Shown in pieces: positions 36,510 through 44,668 of a stretch of 64,000 nt of DNA. The stretch's first letter is position 1; every line of letters starts with the position of its first letter. The stretch spans positions 5,394,001 to 5,458,000 of the forward strand of contig CP166298.1 in NCBI GenBank assembly GCA_041281825.1, in the 5' to 3' direction. Under the pieces are notes generated by a model. It saw only the letters and a list, made by a program, of their open reading frames with translations. It did not search any database and was not told where the DNA came from. The stretch is from Paenibacillus_D tarimensis_A (GTDB taxonomy: Bacteria; Bacillota; Bacilli; Paenibacillales; Paenibacillaceae). The translations under genes were made by a program, and so were the position numbers.

Positions 36510-37385
36510 TCACCCTTTGAGAGCGCCGATCATGACACCTTTCGTAAAGTGCTTCTGGATCAGCGGATAGAGAACCAGAATCGGCAGCGTCGATACAATG
36601 ATTGTTGCGTGCTTGACGACCTCTCCGAGGAACGGATCGCTGTCCGAAGCCAGATTCGTAATATCGCTGGTACTGTTCTGGATCAGAATTTCCCGAAGCA
36701 CCAGCTGCAGGGGGATCAAATCCCGGTCCCGCAGAAAGATTAACGCATTGGCCCAAGCATTCCAGTGAGCGACGCCATAGAACAGAACCATCACAGCAAG
36801 CAGGGGGACGGATAGAGGCATAATGATTTTCCAAAATACCGTCCAATCCGATGCACCGTCAATCTTGGCGGACTCCTCCAGCTCATAAGGGATCGACTGA
36901 AAGGAGGTCCGCATAATGATCAGGTTCCAGGTCGCGATTAATCCGGGAATAATAAGAGCCCACCTGGTGTCCAGCAAGCCCAGATTTTTGACAAGCATGT
37001 ACTCGGGAATGAGACCGCCGCTGAAAAACATCGTGAACACGATCATCATCATCATGTATTTTTTCCAGTACAGATCTCTTCTGGAGAGCACGAAAGCAAA
37101 CAATGCCGTAAAAAATACATTCAATACAGTCCCTACAGTCACATAAAACAAGGTGTTTTTATACCCGACGCCGATCATCGGATTTTTCAGCACCAGCTTA
37201 TACCCCTCCAGATAAAATCCGGCCGGCTTCCACAAAATGCCCGAATGCGCGACCAATTCCGAAGGCGTACTGAGTGAAGCGAAGAGCACATAGAGAAACG
37301 GATAAAGCGTAATAATCATTAAGAACGTTAATAACAGATAGTTAAAGCCGTCAAATATCTTTTCGCCGAGGCTTTTTTTAATCAC
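36510..37385 (-). CDS. Carbohydrate ABC transporter permease, LplC type
   Basis: 291 residues, six helices, EAA loop EESAKIDGASDWTVFWKIIMP (core SAKIDGASDW) near residue 175 and the terminal IQKHFTKGVMIGALKG. It follows the LplB-type permease by 10 bp. Forms the membrane channel with it. No ATPase gene is near. Confidence 0.93.
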   Translation of the reverse strand: MIKKSLGEKIFDGFNYLLLTFLMIITLYPFLYVLFASLSTPSELVAHSGILWKPAGFYLEGYKLVLKNPMIGVGYKNTLFYVTVGTVLNVFFTALFAFVLSRRDLYWKKYMMMMIVFTMFFSGGLIPEYMLVKNLGLLDTRWALIIPGLIATWNLIIMRTSFQSIPYELEESAKIDGASDWTVFWKIIMPLSVPLLAVMVLFYGVAHWNAWANALIFLRDRDLIPLQLVLREILIQNSTSDITNLASDSDPFLGEVVKHATIIVSTLPILVLYPLIQKHFTKGVMIGALKG

Positions 37386-37395
37386 GGTATCCCTC

Positions 37396-38364
37396 CTACC
37401 ACAGACTTGTTTCGTTCACTTTGCGGCTGATGCGGTTGGCCAGAATCAGGAGCATGAAGTTAATAACGGAGTTGAACAGCCCCACCGCCGTACTGTAGCT
37501 GTAGCTCGCCTCCAGAATGCCGCGCCGGTACACAAAGCTGGAAATGACGTCCGCCGTTTCATAAGTCTGCGCATTATACAGCAGGATGATCTTTTCGAAT
37601 CCAACATTCATCATACCTCCGATCTGCAGGATAAGAAGGATCACAATTGTCGGCATAATCCCCGGCAGCGTCACATGCCACATTTGTTTCCAACGATTGG
37701 CCCCGTCTACGGTTGCCGCGTCATATTGCTGCGGATCGATCGAGGTCAAGGCCGCCAAATAAATAATCGAGCCCCAGCCGATCCCTTGCCAGATCCCGGA
37801 ACCGACATAGATCGTCCGGAACAGATCGGGATTTAACAGCAGGTTTTGCCGCTCTCCTCCGAACCACGATATAATCGTATTGAATAACCCCGCCTTGGCC
37901 GAAAAATCGACGATCATACCGCAAATCACCACGAGCGATACGAAGTGAGGCAAATAGGTCACCGTCTGAACAAGCCGCTTAAAATATGCACGCCGCACCT
38001 CGTTAAGCAGCAATGCCAGAATAATCGGCGCCGGAAAGGCGAAGAGCAGCTCATACACGTTAATCAGCAGCGTATTCCGCAGGATCCTCCAAAAATAATG
38101 GCTGTTAAAAAAATCGGTGAAGTGCTTAAAGCCTGCCCACGGACTGCCCGTAATCCCCTGAGACGGAAAAAAATCCTTAAACGCAATGATGGAGCCGTAC
38201 ATCGGGATGTACTTGAAGATGATATAATAAGCGATACCCGAAAGAGCTAAAAAATAAAGATACTTATTCTTCCTGAAATCTTTTCGAATAAACAGCAGGT
38301 ATTCAGGTAAATGAAACGGTCCGGCCCCGGTTTCTTTTTTCATATACACGGCACTTCTCGGCAT
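37396..38364 (-). CDS. ABC transporter permease, LplB type
   Basis: 322 residues, cytoplasmic N-terminus (1-35), six helices, EAA-like loop YDAATVDGANRWKQMWHV near residue 215, terminal SRKVNETSLW. First gene of its operon; promoter with a cre site between its boxes lies 45-75 bp upstream. Confidence 0.93.
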   Translation of the reverse strand: MPRSAVYMKKETGAGPFHLPEYLLFIRKDFRKNKYLYFLALSGIAYYIIFKYIPMYGSIIAFKDFFPSQGITGSPWAGFKHFTDFFNSHYFWRILRNTLLINVYELLFAFPAPIILALLLNEVRRAYFKRLVQTVTYLPHFVSLVVICGMIVDFSAKAGLFNTIISWFGGERQNLLLNPDLFRTIYVGSGIWQGIGWGSIIYLAALTSIDPQQYDAATVDGANRWKQMWHVTLPGIMPTIVILLILQIGGMMNVGFEKIILLYNAQTYETADVISSFVYRRGILEASYSYSTAVGLFNSVINFMLLILANRISRKVNETSLW

Positions 38365-38408
38365 GCAGGCATGATCCCCTCTCGCGTTGCTTTTCTTTCG
38401 GTACCGAA

Positions 38409-38438
38409 ACTATATCACCGCTGATAACGCTTTCACAA
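38409..38438 (-). promoter_or_regulatory. Promoter with internal cre site for ABC importer operon
   Basis: Minus strand TTGTGA (38433-38438), 18 bp, TATAGT (38409-38414). The cre match GTGAAAGCGTTATCA (38422-38436) fills the spacer, so CcpA binding should block polymerase directly. A similar promoter lies at 41323-41352. Confidence 0.65.
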
Positions 38439-38481
38439 TGCACATTTTTTTATGTGCAGATTTTATCAAGAAGGTTAAATA

Positions 38482-38504
38482 AAGCTGCAGAACGCCTGCA
38501 GCTT
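38482..38504 (-). terminator. Terminator after GH95 gene
   Basis: Perfect 9-bp stem AAGCTGCAG/CTGCAGCTT with 5-base loop, followed on the minus strand by TATTTAACCTT. It lies 200 bp after the GH95 stop. Confidence 0.6.
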
Positions 38505-38704
38505 GCATATTTAAGGATTATTGCCTGGAATACACTCAAGACCTCTGGGAAGAATATCGCCAGAACAAATGCTTTTGTTTTTGGAACAGTTGAAAGAAAT
38601 GCTGAGAGACTTATTAATTTCTCTTCTATATGGTCGGCAATAAAGATTTGTAAACGTCCATTACGCTCCAAAAGAAATACCTCCGAAACTCAAAAGCTTA
38701 TGCT

Positions 38705-41008
38705 TTATAGAGCAACAATCGTATACTTCTCGCCTCTGGCCGTGGGAACTTCCAAATAGCTCCCGTTCTTCTCCGCCGCGAGCAGAGTCCCGTCCTCTTT
38801 CATCACGCTGACAGGTTGCGGCAGCAATAAACGTAACGAGTTCCCGCATTCAGAAACCACGTTCGCTTTCGTGAAACGATTGTCGGCCCATTCCAGGTCG
38901 ACGACGAATCCGCCCCTTGCGCGAAGCCCCGATACATTGCCGGATGGCCAAGCCTTCGGCAGCGCCGGTAGGAAATGCAGGCAGCCTAAATGACTCTGCA
39001 GGAGCATTTCTGCTATACCGGCTATGGCTCCGAAATTGCCATCGATTTGAAACGGAGGATGATTATCGAACAGGTTTGGAAGCGTCGACTTGCGCAACAA
39101 TTCCTTGGTATGGGTATAAGCCTGTTCCCCGTCCAGAAGACGAGCCCAGAAATTGATAATCCATGCGCGGCTCCAGCCCGTATGACCCCCGCCGTTATCT
39201 AATCTTCGCTTCAGCGTAACCTTGGCGGCTTCGGCCAGCGCCGGCGTCAAACCCGGACTGATCGTCGTACCCGGGTGCAAGCCGAACAGATGGGAAATAT
39301 GGCGGTGCCCCGGATCCTTCTCCTCGTAATCTTCCAGCCATTCCTGCAGCTGACCGTGTTTCCCGATCTTCATCTCCGGCAAACGAGCTTTAATAGCTTC
39401 CCATTCCTTGCGAAACGCTTCATCGATGTCTAGCACAGAACTGGCTTCTATGCACGCTTCAAGCAGTTCTACCAAAATTTGCGTATCCATAGCGGGTCCA
39501 TAGCATAGCGTTCCCGCTTCGCCATTTGGCAGTTTATATCGATTTTCCGGCGATACGGAAGGAGTCGTTACCAAATACCCCTCAGGACATTCCACGAGAA
39601 AATCCATAAAGAATAAGGCGGACTCTTTCATGGTTTCATAAGCCTTCTTCAAGAACGCCGGATCCGGATTGAATTTCCAATGCTCCCAGAGGTGAAGCGT
39701 CAGCCAAGCCGCACCCATGACCCATTGTGTAGCTGGAGGATAAATATCCTGAGGAGCGGTATCCGCCCAAATATCGGTGTTGTGGTGTGCGATAAAGCCG
39801 CGGCAGCCGTACATTGTTTGTGCCGTGATGCGGCCATTCTCCCTCATTCGCTCGATTAGCTCGAACAACGGTTCGTGACATTCGGCTAAGTTACAAGTTT
39901 CTGCAGGCCAATAATTCATCTGAGTGTTAATGTTTATCGTATATTTGCTGTCCCAAGGAGGAGACATTGAGTCGTTCCAGATACCCTGCAAATTTGCCGG
40001 CAATGAACCGGGACGGCTGCAGGAAATGAGCAGGTATCTTCCAAAGTGAAAGTATAAAGTGTATAAACCGGCATCGTCCGTCCCCTGCTGTACTTCCTCA
40101 AGTCGACTTGAAACAGGCAACAGCAAACGATCCGCGTCTGTTGTTGCTCCAAGCTTTAGCTTTACTCTTTGAAACAAGGCGCTGTAATCGTGAATATGTC
40201 TTTCCTTTAAGCGCTCATAGGAATAAGCCGCTGCCTTATCCAGCAACGCCAAACATTGGAGACTCGGTTTCTCGAAGCGGAACGTACTGGCTGCAGCCAG
40301 CACAAGCGTCACTTGATCCGCTTGATCGACAAGCAAATGCTCCCCGATGGCCCGAACCCGTCCCCCGGTATGGATGGCTTTGACAGCCGCACTGTAGGTA
40401 AGGCCATCCTTGCCGCCGCAATCGTTCGTCATCACAATCGTATCCGTCCCGTATCGATACGATTGGTCCATATTCTTGCCCTTCTTGCGCTCAAACCGCG
40501 ATGTAAAGGTCAAGGCACCGGGTCGATCCGCTTCTAAGCGGATGACCATCACCTGGTCCGGATAACTGCAAAATACTTCCCGGCGATACTTGACGCCCCC
40601 GTATGTATAGGTAGTTCTTACAACTGCCTTATCCAGATCCAGCTCCCTTCGGTAATCGCATAATTCCCCTTCGGGATGCTCGAAACGGATAAACAGGTCG
40701 CCCGCCGTCAAATAATGTCTTTGGCTTCGGGGTGTTCCGGAAAATGCGACTTCCGCCAATTGGTGAGCATCTTTCAGTTTTCCGTCAAACAGCAGTTGAC
40801 GAAGGGCCGGAAGGTTCTCAAGCGCATCAGGATTATTCCGATTTCTTGGCCCGCCATACCAAACCGAATCCTCGTTGAATTGGATTTGCTCTTGCGAAGC
40901 GGTGCCGAAAACCATACCCCCAAGACGACCGTTCCCCACCGGTAAAGCTTCGTTCCAATTTTGTGCCGGCTTGTTGTACCACATCAATGTTTCGCATTGT
41001 AATGTCAT
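38705..41008 (-). CDS. Glycoside hydrolase GH95 (alpha-L-fucosidase / alpha-L-galactosidase family)
   Basis: 767 residues without signal peptide, so probably cytoplasmic. The N-terminal beta domain carries NEALPVGNGRLGGMVFG (about 19-35) and NEDSVWYGGP; the barrel has NLQGIWNDSMSPPWDSKY, NTQMNYWPAETCNLAE, HHNTDIWADTAP and GHRHISHLFGLHPG. These are hallmarks of the inverting GH95 enzymes, which remove terminal L-fucose or L-galactose from xyloglucan- or pectin-type chains. GGAGGGG precedes the ATG. It works with the importer upstream and the GH43/GH28 enzymes. Confidence 0.93.
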   Translation of the reverse strand: MTLQCETLMWYNKPAQNWNEALPVGNGRLGGMVFGTASQEQIQFNEDSVWYGGPRNRNNPDALENLPALRQLLFDGKLKDAHQLAEVAFSGTPRSQRHYLTAGDLFIRFEHPEGELCDYRRELDLDKAVVRTTYTYGGVKYRREVFCSYPDQVMVIRLEADRPGALTFTSRFERKKGKNMDQSYRYGTDTIVMTNDCGGKDGLTYSAAVKAIHTGGRVRAIGEHLLVDQADQVTLVLAAASTFRFEKPSLQCLALLDKAAAYSYERLKERHIHDYSALFQRVKLKLGATTDADRLLLPVSSRLEEVQQGTDDAGLYTLYFHFGRYLLISCSRPGSLPANLQGIWNDSMSPPWDSKYTININTQMNYWPAETCNLAECHEPLFELIERMRENGRITAQTMYGCRGFIAHHNTDIWADTAPQDIYPPATQWVMGAAWLTLHLWEHWKFNPDPAFLKKAYETMKESALFFMDFLVECPEGYLVTTPSVSPENRYKLPNGEAGTLCYGPAMDTQILVELLEACIEASSVLDIDEAFRKEWEAIKARLPEMKIGKHGQLQEWLEDYEEKDPGHRHISHLFGLHPGTTISPGLTPALAEAAKVTLKRRLDNGGGHTGWSRAWIINFWARLLDGEQAYTHTKELLRKSTLPNLFDNHPPFQIDGNFGAIAGIAEMLLQSHLGCLHFLPALPKAWPSGNVSGLRARGGFVVDLEWADNRFTKANVVSECGNSLRLLLPQPVSVMKEDGTLLAAEKNGSYLEVPTARGEKYTIVAL

Positions 41009-41174
41009 TCGGTTCCCCTCCAGAAAAAGGGACGTTCGAAAGGATCCGCTTCGAACACCCCTTTTTTGATTTTTCCCGGATCATACATCAAACCTTTTCA
41101 CCAGGTAACCCTTCCAATTTTAAGTCCAATATGATGAGATCATGCTGTTTATAATCATATTTATGGATCGCTTA

Positions 41175-41294
41175 TTAACCGTTTGAGGTTACGTCTACCT
41201 CCGAACCTTCCCTGTGCAAGTAGGCAACCAGCACATCTCTGATTTCGGAATCATCCTCTACAATAAGAATATGCACCGCTTGAGCACCCCTCAT
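41175..41294 (-). pseudogene. N-terminal remnant of a response regulator
   Basis: About 39 codons read HILIVEDDSEIRDVLVAYL, the start of a two-component receiver with its acidic pair, then stop at 41175 before the phospho-Asp. It lies just downstream of a promoter resembling the importer promoter at 38409. The rest of the gene is gone. Confidence 0.7.
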
Positions 41295-41322
41295 GCCTCT
41301 ATTAAACCTTCGTTTATAATAA

Positions 41323-41352
41323 ACCTTATCACTCTTAATAACGCTTTCACAA
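41323..41352 (-). promoter_or_regulatory. Second copy of cre-containing promoter
   Basis: TTGTGA, 18 bp, TAAGGT, with the cre-like GTGAAAGCGTTATTA (41336-41350) inside. About 45 bases match the importer promoter region at 38409-38462. It now drives only gene remnants. Confidence 0.5.
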
Positions 41353-41467
41353 TCTTCACTTTTTATATGCTGAATTTATTATTAAATATTGGGTTGTTTT
41401 ATCAGTGATTTGGGCGACATCTTATTTTTGGATTATTGCTCGAAATCCATCTCCTAATGATTCTCTG

Positions 41468-41568
41468 CTATTCTACCAATCCGGTCCGCTCCAGACCTTC
41501 GACGAACCGTATCTGGGTGAATATATACAATAGCAACAGCGGCATGATCATTGCGCTGCCAAGCGCAC
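41468..41568 (-). pseudogene. 3' remnant of a sugar ABC permease
   Basis: The minus strand reads MIMPLLLLYIFTQIRFVEGL then ERTGLVE-stop, the typical end of a MalG-type permease (last helix, then RF-x-GL...G). Nothing upstream continues it. Confidence 0.6.
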
Positions 41569-41570
41569 AA

Positions 41571-41601
41571 AGGGTCGCCCGCAACCTATGCGGGCGACCC
41601 T
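41571..41601 (-). terminator. Terminator after GH28 gene
   Basis: 13-bp perfect stem AGGGTCGCCCGCA and complement, 5-base loop, 18 bp past the GH28 stop. Confidence 0.75.
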
Positions 41602-41618
41602 GCTAGCGGATCCCTTAC

Positions 41619-43058
41619 TTATTCGCTAAAAGAAATATCCCCGGCAAACTCATTGACAACAAAATTGCCGTTCTGCAGATCGGTAATCAACTCGCCGTTA
41701 ATCCGTACATTCTTAAACCGAATATTTTGAACAACCCGTTCCTTATCGTAGCCGTATATCCGGGAAGGATTTGTATTTTTGCCGTTATAAGTAATATTGC
41801 TGAACTCAATATTCTCGATTCGTCTGCCAGGCACCGGATTATATTTTTCATTCCACACCACGCGGATATCGAACAGCTGGCCAAGCTCAAAATCCTCCAC
41901 CCGGATATCGTTGAACGTAACATTGCGGACCGTATTGTTGTCGCCTGCACAGATCGCCATGACGCCCCAATAATTTTCCTGCGGCTCGTGATGCTCAAGT
42001 ACATCGATATTGTCAAAACGGATATTTTCTACAATATCCCCGATGTGCTCATGGTCGCCGTGAATGCCGACATGCATCGCATGGGCAACATCAGCCCAAA
42101 ATACGGAATTGCTGACGGAAATATTGCGCGAATCGCCGTGATACTTTCCGCGGCTGCCGTAAATCGCAATGCAATCATCCGACGTTCTCAAAAAAACATC
42201 TTCAATTTCAACGTTCGAGCTGGCCATCATATCAATCCCGTCGCACCAGCCGCGCGTACTGAACGATTTAAAGTTCTTGATCCGAATATGCTCGGATTGG
42301 CCGAGATAAATGCTGTAATGCGGAGGATCGAGCAAAATAATGCCTTCTACCTCGATGTTTTTCGAAAACCGGATTTGCACGCCGCGCAGATAGGTTGTCT
42401 TTTCCATGTCGGACATATAGAGAACACCTCTGCCGCGAATCACGATATTCTCCGAATGCTCGCAGATTAAGGAAGCATACAGAATTGATCCGCCTGCGAG
42501 ATAAACCGTAGTCCCTGACGGGATATGAAACGCGGGATCGTCAAAATGATGAATCCCGGGCGAGAAATAAATCGTTGCCCTCTCTCCATTATTCGATTCC
42601 GATAACCGCCGCAATTGTTCGGTTAAATCACCGGACGAATGATCCCCGGGCCCAATCACCAGCACGTTCGAATCGTCCGGCTTAGGAGGCGTCTTCTCGA
42701 TCGGGTTCGCAAAAAGATGCAAATTGCTGAACCGTTCGCCGTTAATTTCAATGGACAGCTTGCACGGCCGGTCCAGCGTAAATGTAATGACATTCCCCTC
42801 GGTTTGAAAGCTTATATCTGAAGATAACGGCCGAATGACCGCTTGTTCAATCTTCTGCTTGTTAGCAACGACACGAACCTCGACCGTTCCCTCCATATCG
42901 AAATAAACCATTGATGTCGACCGGACATCATGCATGTCCACCTTCGCCTCAAATACAAACAATCGCTGCCATTCCCCGCCGGGCGTACGCACACTTATGG
43001 AAAAATCGTCCTTCCCGATAGCCCCGGCAGGTTGTTCATAAACAACTAATTTGCTCAT
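41619..43058 (-). CDS. GH28-like polygalacturonase-type parallel beta-helix hydrolase
   Basis: 479 residues, no signal peptide. After an N-terminal beta domain (1-115) comes a right-handed beta-helix with repeated strand turns. Catalytic signature parts are GWCDGIDMMAS (in place of NTDG, about 270), RTSDDCIAIYG (catalytic Asp pair, about 291) and HVGIHGDHEH (His, about 332). Likely hydrolyses galacturonan-type oligomers inside the cell. A GGGGGAG site precedes the ATG. It shares its 64-bp promoter element with the GH43 gene and has a truncated duplicate at 31259-31345. Confidence 0.82.
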   Translation of the reverse strand: MSKLVVYEQPAGAIGKDDFSISVRTPGGEWQRLFVFEAKVDMHDVRSTSMVYFDMEGTVEVRVVANKQKIEQAVIRPLSSDISFQTEGNVITFTLDRPCKLSIEINGERFSNLHLFANPIEKTPPKPDDSNVLVIGPGDHSSGDLTEQLRRLSESNNGERATIYFSPGIHHFDDPAFHIPSGTTVYLAGGSILYASLICEHSENIVIRGRGVLYMSDMEKTTYLRGVQIRFSKNIEVEGIILLDPPHYSIYLGQSEHIRIKNFKSFSTRGWCDGIDMMASSNVEIEDVFLRTSDDCIAIYGSRGKYHGDSRNISVSNSVFWADVAHAMHVGIHGDHEHIGDIVENIRFDNIDVLEHHEPQENYWGVMAICAGDNNTVRNVTFNDIRVEDFELGQLFDIRVVWNEKYNPVPGRRIENIEFSNITYNGKNTNPSRIYGYDKERVVQNIRFKNVRINGELITDLQNGNFVVNEFAGDISFSE

Positions 43059-43195
43059 TTGTTCTCCCCCAGTAATAGGTTATTTAGATAGCTGCTAGCG
43101 TTACCCCAAACGCTAATGGACACAGGATGTGTCCCCCATTAATCGACAGCCTCCTTGGTGTCTGTTAGAGTATTGTGCGACTGCATATAATGATT

Positions 43196-43259
43196 AGGCT
43201 AACAAAAGGGGCGTTTGTTGTCTATTGTGATATTAATCTTTTTTGTGCATTATTTTTAG
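43196..43259 (-). promoter_or_regulatory. Shared promoter element upstream of GH28 gene
   Basis: Second copy of the element described at 32326-32389; includes TGCACAAAAAA and TAGACA-17-TAGCCT on the minus strand. Confidence 0.6.
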
Positions 43260-43401
43260 TTATTCCTCTTGGAAAAGTGGATAACTAAAATATTCAGATA
43301 AGCATGCTGCAGTTAGTCAATCCACCGGAATCTCAACGATATCGTTATACTTCTTCCGATAATGAATCCCCTTAATAGTCAGGTATTCCGGCTTTGCGAT
43401 C

Positions 43402-43800
43402 GTGGATCTGCACATCCAAAAAAGCAATGACCAATTTGAACCCTTAATATCACATGTCGAACAAACCAGATGTGCCATTAATGCCACAGCTGCTGCTGTT
43501 GTTGTAATTCAGAACGATCGGATTGTTACCGAATGGTATTCCGGCTATCACCATGCCAAGTCTGGAACTCCCCCAGTAACATCCGGTTCCCAGTTTAACG
43601 TTTATTCGATAGAAAAACCCACATCGGCCTAGCTCTAGCTTTAGCGGTCATAGATGCTGGTCTCGATCTCGATACACCGCGATACATCCATATATGTTAA
43701 GGGCATTACAGGTAAAACAATCTCGCAATTAATTACTGAGAAAATACTTGAACCACTGCAATTCAAGAACACCGAATGGATTGCAGTTCCGATATTTTAA
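43402..43800 (+). pseudogene. Broken serine hydrolase (beta-lactamase-like) gene
   Basis: A plus-strand frame gives IVTEWYSGYHHAKSG and QFNVYSIEKP, the region up to the Ser-x-x-Lys site of class C-type hydrolases. Frame changes and deletions follow (GLALALAVIDAGLDLDTP in another frame, then GKTISQLITEKILEPLQFKN, the usual region after the active site). No intact enzyme can be made. Confidence 0.7.
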
Positions 43801-43825
43801 AAGACATCATTTATTTCAAGTAGAA

Positions 43826-43849
43826 AAGACCACCGCTTAAGGTGGTCTT
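43826..43849 (-). terminator. Terminator after hypothetical membrane-anchored protein
   Basis: Perfect 9-bp stem AAGACCACC/GGTGGTCTT, followed on the minus strand by TTCTAC; 33 bp after the stop codon. Confidence 0.75.
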
Positions 43850-43881
43850 CAATGATTTAAGAACATCGACCCAAAGTTTCA

Positions 43882-44385
43882 TTAATTGGTAGTTGGGACT
43901 ATATTTCTAACCAAGATCGGCAAATTATCTCTATATCCTATAAAGTAATTCAGCCCATCTTCTGTTGTAACATACACTTGAAATTCCCACTGATCACCTA
44001 ATGGAAAAATAATTGAGGTGATTTTAAATTCTTTTCTACCTTCAATGGTATTCGCAACAATGGTTTCTGGTTTGTTTAACACAAACTCTACTGAGAAGCT
44101 TTTAATTGTTTCAAACTCGTCATCTGATATAGGTGAATCGATACCATAAATATCTGGGAAATCCATAACAATCAACTTTAATATTCTATTATATCTCTCG
44201 CTATTTTTAATGACTTCTATTTTATTTCCAGACTCGTATAGATTCATTTTCGATGCTTTATTTAGTAGTGATTGATTGGTATTATTTGCGTTAAATAATA
44301 TTAGGATAAAACAAATTACTATCAGTAATATTATTATTGATATCCATTTCGTTGAAATTTTCAAGAATACCCCCACCATTGTCAA
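43882..44385 (-). CDS. Hypothetical membrane-anchored protein
   Basis: 167 residues; one N-terminal helix (about 12-32, ISIIILLIVICFILILF), then a soluble domain facing outside. No known family recognised. AT-rich compared with the sugar-utilisation genes. The start may be ATG at 44379 (second Met) since the first two are close together. It stands alone with its own terminator. Confidence 0.6.
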   Translation of the reverse strand: MTMVGVFLKISTKWISIIILLIVICFILILFNANNTNQSLLNKASKMNLYESGNKIEVIKNSERYNRILKLIVMDFPDIYGIDSPISDDEFETIKSFSVEFVLNKPETIVANTIEGRKEFKITSIIFPLGDQWEFQVYVTTEDGLNYFIGYRDNLPILVRNIVPTTN

Positions 44386-44668
44386 CGTTTCTGCCTATTT
44401 AGCTTAATTTGTTTTCCTTCTACTTTACCATATTATCAGAAAATAAGATTAATTCTATCTGAAGTCAAAAGAGATGGCAATATGCCGCCTTCTTCCGATA
44501 TAGATCTCTTAGTATTTGGTGTAAATTAACAGGTCAAAATTGCTGTCGAAAAAGGCTTTGCTCTTCCCAAGTGAACCCGCTACATTGTCATGAGTGGCTT
44601 CTTCCTAAAGGGATCTTCAGACTGCACGGCAGCCGGATGTCCTTTTAAGTAACGTTCTTCGAGGGAGC

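Noticed and set aside
38450..38671. 73-codon minus frame with TTG start and GGAGG upstream
   Set aside because: Passes through the GH95 terminator hairpin, and the composition resembles no known protein.
44570..44668. Open codons after the AMP-binding gene reading EERYLKGHPAAVQSEDPF
   Set aside because: No start codon or ribosome site; may be a repeat of the preceding gene end, but too short to call.
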